NCBI GenBank assembly: GCA_018715445.1
Contig: DVLP01000270.1
Span: 1-10,839 of the forward strand
Reading direction: 5' to 3'
From: Candidatus Avipropionibacterium avicola
GTDB lineage: Bacteria; Actinomycetota; Actinomycetes; Propionibacteriales; Propionibacteriaceae
DNA length: 10,839 nucleotides
Part shown: positions 5,813-10,839 of the stretch, in pieces
Layout of the letters: each line of letters begins with the position of its first letter
Numbering within the stretch: the stretch's first letter is position 1
Made by a program: the position numbers and the translations under genes
The notes under the pieces: generated by a model
What the model saw: only the letters and a program-made list of their open reading frames with translations
Told to the model about the DNA's origin: nothing
Database searches by the model: none

Positions 5813-6445
5813 TCAGTTGCGCAGGGAGGCGGCCAGGGCGACGGCCTCCGCAGCGAGCTTGGTGATCTGGTCGAAGTCGCCGGCCCGCAGGGCGGCCGAC
5901 GGCACCATCCACGAGCCACCGCAGGCGGTGACCGCATCGACGGCGAGGTAGTCGGCCAGGTTGGACGGCGAGATCCCCCCGGTCGGGACGAACCGGACCT
6001 GGGGGAAGGGTGCCGACAGGGCCTTGATCGCCGGCGCACCGCCCGAGGTGCTGGCCGGGAAGAACTTCACGGTGGTGATGCCTGCGTCCAGGGCCGCGAT
6101 GATCTCGGTGGCGGTGGCGACACCGGGGAACAGGGGCAGGCCGTGGTCGGCGCACCGGGCCGCCACGCTCGCCGAGAAACCGGGGGAGACGACGAATCGG
6201 GCGCCGGCCTCGGCGGCCTGGTCGACCTGGTCGACGTTCACCACGGTCCCGGCGCCGACGAGCAGTTCGGGGTTGCGTGCCATGGTCGCGATCGACTCGA
6301 CGGCCGCCTCGGTACGGAAGGTCACCTCGGCGATCGGCAGTCGGCCGGCCACCAGGGCCTCGCCGAGCGGACCGGCGTGGGCGGCGTCGTCCAGGGCGAT
6401 CACCGGCACCACCTGGGTGGTGCGGATCTGCTCGTGTGCGTCCAT
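5813..6445 (-). CDS. eda: 2-keto-3-deoxy-6-phosphogluconate (KDPG) aldolase
   Basis: The product has 210 residues from the ATG at 6445, preceded by GAGGAG (6457-6452) with 6 bases of spacing. Longer in-frame starts would add a low-quality, Arg- and Gly-rich extension and cross the promoter region, so they were rejected. It cleaves KDPG to pyruvate and glyceraldehyde-3-phosphate. Class I aldolase features are visible: VVPVIALDD at 12-20, catalytic Glu40 and Arg44 in EVTFRT, GAGTV, VSPGF, the PGVATATE loop, the Schiff-base Lys127 in VKFFPA, and VPTGGIS for phosphate binding. The length is normal for the family. It leads the operon, with KDG kinase 39 bases downstream, so the pair would process KDG from uronates. 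Related aldolases act on KDPGal or sulfonated analogues, and this sequence alone does not exclude them. Confidence 0.9.
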   Translation of the reverse strand: MDAHEQIRTTQVVPVIALDDAAHAGPLGEALVAGRLPIAEVTFRTEAAVESIATMARNPELLVGAGTVVNVDQVDQAAEAGARFVVSPGFSASVAARCADHGLPLFPGVATATEIIAALDAGITTVKFFPASTSGGAPAIKALSAPFPQVRFVPTGGISPSNLADYLAVDAVTACGGSWMVPSAALRAGDFDQITKLAAEAVALAASLRN

Positions 6446-6474
6446 GTCTGACTCCTCGGTGGCTGGTGGTGGCG

Positions 6475-6507
6475 ATCCTAGTGCCCCACCTCCGATGATA
6501 AAGCTTT
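6475..6507 (-). promoter_or_regulatory. Possible promoter and operator of the aldolase-kinase operon
   Basis: On the minus strand TAGGAT (6480-6475) fits a TANNNT -10, with transcription expected near 6468. Seventeen bases upstream, CTTTAT (6503-6498) occupies the -35 position. That box overlaps a perfect 8-bp AT-rich palindrome AAAGCTTT (6500-6507), which stands out in this GC-rich DNA and would suit a repressor half-site pair. The regulator is unknown. Confidence 0.35.
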
Positions 6508-6567
6508 CCGAGACGGAGGAGGAACCGGTCTCCCGCCGTGGACGCCGCCGGATGCGGTGCGTCCTGC

Positions 6568-6573
6568 TAGCTT
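6568..6573 (+). promoter_or_regulatory. -10 box of a leaderless promoter
   Basis: TAGCTT fits TANNNT and is separated by exactly 6 bases from the ATG at 6580. Transcription would begin at the start codon itself, and no Shine-Dalgarno is visible. The -35 region is poor, as is common for leaderless actinobacterial promoters. Confidence 0.6.
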
Positions 6574-6579
6574 CGGTCC

Positions 6580-7011
6580 ATGGCGACTCCATGGGAACAG
6601 GTCCTGGCCGCCGTGCCGGGCCTCAACAGCAACGACGCTCCCTTCACCTACGCGGTCGACGACGGCGCGATCATCGGGATCTGGGACGTGGCCAAGATCG
6701 AGACCCTCGGTCTGACCGGCTCCAGCACCTTCGACAAGGGCTATCGCATCGTCGTCCGACCAGCCGGTGACGACAAGCTCGACGTGACCGAGACCTCCAC
6801 CGAGTCCGAGACCGGATCCGGCGGCGCCTCGATGAGCAAGTCGAGCTTCAAGGGCAAGCAGATCTCCATGTCCGGTGGCTTCAGCATCGGCGGTGACGGC
6901 TCCGGCGGCAGCTGGTCCTTCAACGACAGCGAGATCAAGAAGCCACTGTTCGACTTCCTCAAGCAGCACGGATGGAAGAAGAAGGGCTTGTTCGGCGGGA
7001 TCTTCGGCTGA
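6580..7011 (+). CDS. Small Gly/Ser-rich conserved-looking protein of unknown function
   Basis: The product has 143 residues from an ATG placed 6 bases after a TAGCTT box. No signal peptide, membrane helix or catalytic motif is visible. Residues about 1-60 (PWEQVLAAVPGLNSNDAPFTYAVDDGAIIGIWDVAK) look like a compact beta-rich domain. Residues about 70-112 are low-complexity, with repeated Gly, Ser and Thr. The C-terminus (IKKPLFDFLKQHGWKKKGLFGGIFG) is basic and ends in a Gly-Phe-rich tail. I recall similar uncharacterised actinobacterial proteins sharing the 'DAPFTY' start and the 'LF.FL.QHGWK.KKG' end, so it is likely a real family rather than a chance frame, but this is memory and not a search result. 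It stands alone, divergent from the KDPG aldolase and convergent with the SGNH hydrolase, 29 bases from the latter's stop. Confidence 0.7.
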   Translation: MATPWEQVLAAVPGLNSNDAPFTYAVDDGAIIGIWDVAKIETLGLTGSSTFDKGYRIVVRPAGDDKLDVTETSTESETGSGGASMSKSSFKGKQISMSGGFSIGGDGSGGSWSFNDSEIKKPLFDFLKQHGWKKKGLFGGIFG

Positions 7012-7040
7012 CTCGCCCTGCTCCTCGCTGATCCGGCCGC

Positions 7041-8087
7041 TCACTGCTGGTCGCCGAGCAACTCTCGTAGCACTGGTTCGAACCGGTCGGCCAGCTGGAC
7101 GAAGCCGCTGTCGGTGGGGTGGACCCCGTCCACCGTGCCCTCGGCGATGTCCAGGTCGCTGAGGTCGAGGAAGTGCAGGTGTCGATCACCCCGGTCGCGA
7201 TGGCCCTGCACGATGTCGCGTTGGAGGTCACGACGGGCCTCAGTGGTGCTGCGGTACTCGCGATCACGCAGTCCCCGGGCGAATCGGGGCTTCGAGGCCA
7301 CCAGGATCTCGGTGGTGGGATGCCGCTCGCGCAGGATCGGAAGGAAGTCGGTCAGGCTGGTGCGCAGGGCCTCGGTCTCGAGCACATTGGTCTCGTAGTC
7401 GAGCACGAAGCAGGCCACGTCCTCCAACTGGGCGAGGATCCTGGCGACTCCCGGCTCACCCTTGCCGTTGCCGGCGAAGCCGAGGTTGAGGATCTCGCGA
7501 CCGAGTCGGCGGCCCAGCACGGCCGGATAGGCCATCCCCGGCCGAGAGGCGCAGCCCCCGTTGGTCACCGAGGTGCCGTAGATCGCGATCCGCCCCGGCG
7601 CCAGGAACGGCGGCGGTGCCGACACCTGCGCGCCCGAGTCGATGCCGACCGAGAGCTGGCGAACCCCCTTGTAGAGCGGAAGGTTCAGCGTGACGGTCCG
7701 GGTCCCCGGGTCAGCGCGGAACACCACCGACTCGTACGACTTCGAGTCCAGCCGCGGCCGAGCGGTGCCCCAGTACCGCTGCGCACCCCAGTCACCGACA
7801 TAGGCGTCGACGCCACACTCGCCGGTGGCCGGCATCAGGTCCATCCCCGGCGGGCCGGTCAGCTCGACACGGACGGCCAGGACCTGCGTGTCGGTGCGGA
7901 ACCGTACCTGGACCCCCGCTGTCGCGTCGGCGATCCGGTCGACCTCGGGTCTGATCGGCCACGCGGGCGTGCTCGGCAGCCGACGCAACTTCCGCTCGGA
8001 GGCGAACCAGCCCAGACCGGCGATCTGCAGCGGCTCGTCGAAGGGGGACAGCCAGGTCAGGTCATCGAGGTCGGCGTTGTCGGCCAC
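7041..8087 (-). CDS. SGNH/GDSL-family hydrolase with N-terminal beta domain
   Basis: The product has 348 residues from a GTG at 8087, 4 bases past the stop of the nitrilase-like gene, so the two are co-transcribed and probably coupled. Residues about 1-160 form a beta-rich accessory domain like the one found before SGNH domains in some bacterial esterases. The catalytic domain runs from about 165 to 345: block I IYGTSVTNGG with nucleophile Ser173, block II NLGFAGNG (Gly203, Asn207), block III LDYETNV (Asn234), and block V DGVHP with Asp320 and His323. This gives a complete Ser-His-Asp triad and oxyanion hole. There is no signal peptide, so it should act in the cytoplasm. The family contains carbohydrate O-acetylesterases, lipases and thioesterases, and the substrate cannot be told here. 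Confidence 0.85.
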   Translation of the reverse strand: MADNADLDDLTWLSPFDEPLQIAGLGWFASERKLRRLPSTPAWPIRPEVDRIADATAGVQVRFRTDTQVLAVRVELTGPPGMDLMPATGECGVDAYVGDWGAQRYWGTARPRLDSKSYESVVFRADPGTRTVTLNLPLYKGVRQLSVGIDSGAQVSAPPPFLAPGRIAIYGTSVTNGGCASRPGMAYPAVLGRRLGREILNLGFAGNGKGEPGVARILAQLEDVACFVLDYETNVLETEALRTSLTDFLPILRERHPTTEILVASKPRFARGLRDREYRSTTEARRDLQRDIVQGHRDRGDRHLHFLDLSDLDIAEGTVDGVHPTDSGFVQLADRFEPVLRELLGDQQ

Positions 8088-8091
8088 GGCC

Positions 8092-9042
8092 TCAGGTGTC
8101 CTCTCCGCTGCGGTGGCGACGGTAGCGGCGCACTCGTCGGAAGTAGTCGTCGAAGCGGACCAGCTCGAACCGCTCGATCACCTCGTCCACCGACAGTCCC
8201 TCGCGTTCGGCGGTGAGGAGCACGCTGCCCACCCGACCCGGGTCCGAGATCCGTACGTCGGGGCCGTACGCGCGCCGGATGTCGTTGAACTTCACCCCGT
8301 TGAAGTCGATGTGCACCACGGCCCGGTCCAGGTTCACCGTTGCGACCGCTTCATGGCGGTAGTTGGTGCTGGAGGCGACCGGGATGCCGAACGGGTCACG
8401 GATCTCGCTCGGCGACGGAGGGCAGATCGCGCCGACGAAGTACGCCTGGGTGGTGTAGGCCCAGTGTTGCTGCAGGTATCCACCGTGGAAGTTCGAGCTG
8501 AAGGCGACCACGTCGGGTCGCAGGGCGGCCACGTCGTCGAGCAACTCCTCGAAGTTCAGGTCGAAACAGATCGCCGGGGCGACGGTGCCGAAGTCCAGCT
8601 CGATCTGGCGAGGACCGTCCCCGGGGGTCATCCCGGTCCGCTCGTACTCACCCTCGGTGAGGTAGCACTTGTCGTAGGTGCCGGCGATGTCGCCGTTGCG
8701 GTCGATGATCTGGGTCGCGTTGTAGCGGGTCGGCCCGTCCACCCGTCGCCCGGAGTAGGCGATGTGGGTGTGGTGTTCTCGGGCCACCGAGGCGAAGAAA
8801 TCGAGGATCCGGTCCCCGCGGTGCTCGTAGAACTGCTCGACCAGGTCACGCGGATAGGTCTTCAACGACGGCCGGTCACACTGCTCGGGCAGCACGATCA
8901 GGTCGGGTCGTGAGTGGACGACCGTCTCCAGACGTTCCCGCCAGTGCTCGATCATGATGTCGGTGACCCGATCCGGTGGGGTCGATCCGTCCAGGGGGAG
9001 CGGAAATCCGGACAGCGTGGCGAGCGTGACGTATCGGGCCAT
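8092..9042 (-). CDS. Nitrilase-superfamily carbon-nitrogen hydrolase
   Basis: The product has 316 residues from an ATG preceded by GGAAGG at 9056-9051. The Glu-Lys-Cys triad of the superfamily is complete: Glu53 in LPEQ, Lys125 in TYDKCYL with a following Glu-rich LTEGEYE, and Cys159 in AICFDLNFEEL. It would hydrolyse an amide or nitrile, or condense an N-acyl group, in the cytoplasm. The C-terminal part after about 240 (FNGVKFNDIRRAYGPDVRISDPGRVGSVLL) is longer than in minimal amidases and does not match a subfamily I can name, such as NAD synthetase, beta-ureidopropionase or aliphatic amidase. It is the first gene of an operon with the SGNH hydrolase. Pairing of an amidohydrolase with an esterase suggests sequential trimming of one substrate, which is inference. 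Confidence 0.85.
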   Translation of the reverse strand: MARYVTLATLSGFPLPLDGSTPPDRVTDIMIEHWRERLETVVHSRPDLIVLPEQCDRPSLKTYPRDLVEQFYEHRGDRILDFFASVAREHHTHIAYSGRRVDGPTRYNATQIIDRNGDIAGTYDKCYLTEGEYERTGMTPGDGPRQIELDFGTVAPAICFDLNFEELLDDVAALRPDVVAFSSNFHGGYLQQHWAYTTQAYFVGAICPPSPSEIRDPFGIPVASSTNYRHEAVATVNLDRAVVHIDFNGVKFNDIRRAYGPDVRISDPGRVGSVLLTAEREGLSVDEVIERFELVRFDDYFRRVRRYRRHRSGEDT

Positions 9043-9070
9043 GGTCGACCTTCCTTGCTGGACTGGTGAC

Positions 9071-9076
9071 AGCCTA
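9071..9076 (-). promoter_or_regulatory. Possible -10 box for the nitrilase-SGNH operon
   Basis: On the minus strand TAGGCT (9076-9071) fits TANNNT. Transcription from about 9064 would give a leader of about 22 bases containing the AAGGAAGG ribosome-binding site. No good -35 is visible. Confidence 0.4.
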
Positions 9077-9126
9077 GCCAGCCCGGGGTGGGGGTCGGTG
9101 GGCGAGATCGCGGACGCCGGACTTAC

Positions 9127-9142
9127 TAGGACGTCCTACCAT
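9127..9142 (+). promoter_or_regulatory. Perfect 12-bp palindrome overlapping a leaderless -10 box
   Basis: TAGGACGTCCTA (9127-9138) is a perfect palindrome. Its last two bases are the first two of TACCAT (9137-9142), a TANNNT -10 set 6 bases before the GTG start of the aminotransferase gene. A protein bound to the palindrome would block RNA polymerase, so an operator role is likely. The regulator is not identified. Confidence 0.5.
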
Positions 9143-9148
9143 TTCCGG

Positions 9149-10252
9149 GTGACGAGCTTTCCCCTGCAGAGCGTGCCCGTGCATCCGGAGAAGGGGCCGT
9201 CCTCGGACGAGCGCCGGGCGGCAGCCCTGGCCGATCCCGGATTCGGTCGCCACTTCAGCGACCATGTCGCCCGGGCGCGATGGACCTCCGACGGCGGCTG
9301 GGACGACACCCGGATCGGTCGGCTGGCCGATCTGGCGATGCATCCGGCGTCGGCGGTCATGCACTACGGGCAGTCGATCTTCGAAGGGCTGAAGGCCTAT
9401 CGGCACTCCGACGACTCGATCTGGGTGTTCCGCCCGGACCGCAATGCTGCCCGCTTCGCCCGCTCTGCCGAGCGGCTGGCCCTGCCGGTGCTGCCGGAGG
9501 AGCTCTTCGTCGACAGCGTGGTCCAGCTGGTCGCCGCCGACGCCGCCTGGGTGCCCACCCCGAGTGGTCCGGACGGCGAGCAGAGCCTCTACCTGCGGCC
9601 GGTGATGTATGCCTCCGAGGCCTTCCTCGGGGTGCGTCCGGCCAAGGAGATCACCTATCTGGCCATGGCCAGTCCGGCCGATGCGTACTTCGCCGACGGT
9701 GTCCACGGTGTCCGGCTCTGGGTCTGCCGCGACTGGGTGCGGGCCGCGCCCGGTGGGACCGGCGCCGCCAAGTGCGGCGGCAACTACGCCGCCAGCCTGG
9801 TCGCTCAGGAGCAGGCGCGTGCCCGCGGATGTGACCAGGTGCTCTGGCTCGACGCGCAGCAGCGCCACATCGAGGAGTCCGGGACCATGAACCTGTGCCT
9901 GGTCACCGATGACGGCGAACTGCTCACCCCGGCCTCCGAGACGATCCTCGACGGTGTCACCCGTGACTCCTTACTGACCCTGGCCGGTGAGCACGGCCTG
10001 ACCCCGGTGATGCGGCCCGTCGAGCTCGCCGAGCTCACCGCACGGATCCTCGACGGGGGCATCACCGAGGCCTTCGCCTGTGGGACGGCCGCCGTCATCA
10101 CCCCGGTCACCGCACTGTTGGACGGCGATCGGGACCTGGTGGTGGCCGACGGTCGCCCGGGGCCGGCCACGCTGGCCCTGCGTGAGCACCTGCTCGACCT
10201 GCAGTTCGGCCGCCGCCCGGACCCGTACGGCTGGCTCCGGCAGGTCGGGTGA
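9149..10252 (+). CDS. ilvE: Branched-chain amino acid aminotransferase
   Basis: The product has 367 residues starting at a GTG at 9149. The frame is open further upstream, but the N-terminal extension has no family similarity and would run across the palindrome and promoter. A PLP-dependent fold-type IV enzyme is shown by HYGQSIFEGLKAYR at 72-85, LYLRPVMYAS near 147-156, the PLP-binding Lys208 in GTGAAKCGGNYAAS, EESGTMNLCLV near 242-252, SETILDGVTRDSLL and EAFACGTAAVITPV. It transfers the amino group between leucine, isoleucine or valine and 2-oxoglutarate in the cytoplasm, the last step of branched-chain synthesis and the first of breakdown. Length and motifs are normal for bacterial class II BCATs. 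The gene is alone, divergent from the nitrilase operon. It is likely leaderless and possibly controlled by the palindrome at 9127-9138. Confidence 0.95.
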   Translation: MTSFPLQSVPVHPEKGPSSDERRAAALADPGFGRHFSDHVARARWTSDGGWDDTRIGRLADLAMHPASAVMHYGQSIFEGLKAYRHSDDSIWVFRPDRNAARFARSAERLALPVLPEELFVDSVVQLVAADAAWVPTPSGPDGEQSLYLRPVMYASEAFLGVRPAKEITYLAMASPADAYFADGVHGVRLWVCRDWVRAAPGGTGAAKCGGNYAASLVAQEQARARGCDQVLWLDAQQRHIEESGTMNLCLVTDDGELLTPASETILDGVTRDSLLTLAGEHGLTPVMRPVELAELTARILDGGITEAFACGTAAVITPVTALLDGDRDLVVADGRPGPATLALREHLLDLQFGRRPDPYGWLRQVG

Positions 10253-10264
10253 GGACCCTGCCCC

Positions 10265-10270
10265 TAAGCT
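10265..10270 (+). promoter_or_regulatory. -10 box of a leaderless promoter
   Basis: TAAGCT fits TANNNT and is 6 bases before the ATG at 10277, the same geometry as at 6568 and 9137. It lies 13 bases after the aminotransferase stop, so the membrane-protein gene may have its own promoter as well as read-through. Confidence 0.5.
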
Positions 10271-10276
10271 GGCGCC

Positions 10277-10839
10277 ATGCCAGCTGACCCCGGCACTGCG
10301 GCCGCGCCGAGTCGCCTGCCTGCCTACACCACTGCGCTGCCCCCGTGGTCCTGGGTCGTGTGGCGTCCCGGCCTGGACACCTGGATCGCCCTGGCATCGG
10401 TGGCGGGGATGTGGGTGCTCCACCTGGTACGCCACTGGCTCACTCCGATCAACCCGGTCGCGGCCCAGTCCCTGCTGCTGTTCTTCGGTGCGGTCCTGCT
10501 GGCCACGGTGCTGCCGACCTGGGTCGTGTGGCACCGGATGCGCCGTGACCTCGACGACCTCGGCCTGCAGCTGCGCCGGGTCTGGTTGGCGGTGACGATC
10601 ACCGTCGTGGTCGGCCTGGCCTCGCTGCCCGGGTTCTGGAATGCCGCAGCAGCTGCCGTCATCGACCCGGTCTCGCAGTCCTGGGGACAGATCCTGGGGA
10701 TGTGGGAGCCGTTCTTCCTGTACGCCTGGGTGCAGCTGCGGATGCGGGACGCCTTCGGGGAGATCCCGGCGCCGGTGATCGCCGCGATCTGTTACGGGCT
10801 GTACCACCTGGGCACCGAGCCCCTCGCCGATGTCTGGTT
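10277..10839 (+). CDS. CPBP-like multi-pass membrane protein, 3' end outside the window
   Basis: From the ATG at 10277 the frame is open to the window edge for 187 residues with no stop. Residues about 1-28 are a Pro/Ala-rich cytoplasmic-looking tail. At least four hydrophobic segments follow (about 33-52, 62-84, 101-120 and 140-175). A DDLGL motif in the loop before the third segment and the pattern WEPFFLYAWVQLRMRDAFG, then AAICYGLYHLG, resemble CPBP (Abi/CAAX-protease-like) membrane proteins. In that family the first motif is EExxxR and the second FxxxH. Here the first motif reads EPFFLY, losing the second Glu and the Arg, while the His of the second is kept. The protein may be a non-proteolytic relative. 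There is no Shine-Dalgarno, consistent with leaderless expression. Confidence 0.75.
   Translation, partial: MPADPGTAAAPSRLPAYTTALPPWSWVVWRPGLDTWIALASVAGMWVLHLVRHWLTPINPVAAQSLLLFFGAVLLATVLPTWVVWHRMRRDLDDLGLQLRRVWLAVTITVVVGLASLPGFWNAAAAAVIDPVSQSWGQILGMWEPFFLYAWVQLRMRDAFGEIPAPVIAAICYGLYHLGTEPLADVW

Noticed and set aside
4673..6445. Assignment of the kinase and aldolase to sulfoquinovose (sulfo-Entner-Doudoroff) breakdown
   Set aside because: A sulfatase neighbour makes it tempting, but that pathway's dehydrogenases and lactonase are absent, and a kinase is not needed for a sulfonated KDG analogue.
5813..6592. A longer KDPG aldolase starting at 6592
   Set aside because: The 49 extra residues have no family similarity and would span the promoter; the ATG at 6445 has a GAGGAG at the right distance.
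7119..8216. Long plus-strand frames opposite the SGNH and nitrilase genes (also 7825-8913)
   Set aside because: Both minus-strand genes have full catalytic motifs and ribosome-binding sites; the plus-strand products show no family features.
1..10839. CRISPR array, tRNA, rRNA or transposase genes
   Set aside because: No regularly spaced repeats, no cloverleaf-like sequence and no transposase or integrase motif were seen on either strand.

Overview
The window comes from a high-GC actinobacterium. The evidence is the strong G/C third-position bias in every gene, GTG starts, TANNNT -10 boxes set six bases before start codons (leaderless genes), a Tat-type lipoprotein signal, and gene families typical of Actinomycetota. 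A member of the Propionibacteriales or a relative would fit, but the genus cannot be fixed from the sequence.

Layout. (1) 1-758, minus: a ROK-family repressor whose 3' end lies outside the window. It is transcribed away from (2) 855-3409, plus: a Tat/lipoprotein sugar-binding protein, overlapped by 4 bases by a formylglycine-type sulfatase resembling heparan N-sulfatases and lacking a signal peptide. (3) 3430-4649: a compact cassette with one gene, an AbiEi-like winged-helix domain joined to a putative Vsr/DUF559-type nuclease domain. It is flanked by two 67-bp imperfect palindromes of equal length in inverted orientation (53 of 67 positions match when one is reverse-complemented). (4) 6445 to 4673, minus: a KDPG aldolase and a 2-keto-3-deoxygluconate (KDG) kinase, the lower half of a uronate/Entner-Doudoroff route. 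(5) 6580-7011, plus: a small Gly/Ser-rich conserved-looking protein of unknown function. (6) 9042 to 7041, minus: a nitrilase-superfamily amidohydrolase and an SGNH/GDSL hydrolase in a tight two-gene operon. (7) 9149-10252, plus: a branched-chain aminotransferase. (8) 10277 to the end, plus: a multi-pass membrane protein resembling the CPBP family, cut by the window edge.

How the genes may work together. The repressor, binding protein and sulfatase look like part of an uptake-and-desulfation locus for a sulfated saccharide. KDG kinase plus KDPG aldolase would turn the KDG formed from uronic acids into pyruvate and glyceraldehyde-3-phosphate. Together they suggest use of a sulfated uronate-containing glycan such as a glycosaminoglycan. 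This is inference: no lyase, permease or KduI/KduD gene is in the window. The repeat-flanked nuclease cassette sits between the two halves and looks like an insertion. It is the most unusual thing here. No tRNA, rRNA, CRISPR array, transposase or intergenic stretch over 300 bases was seen.
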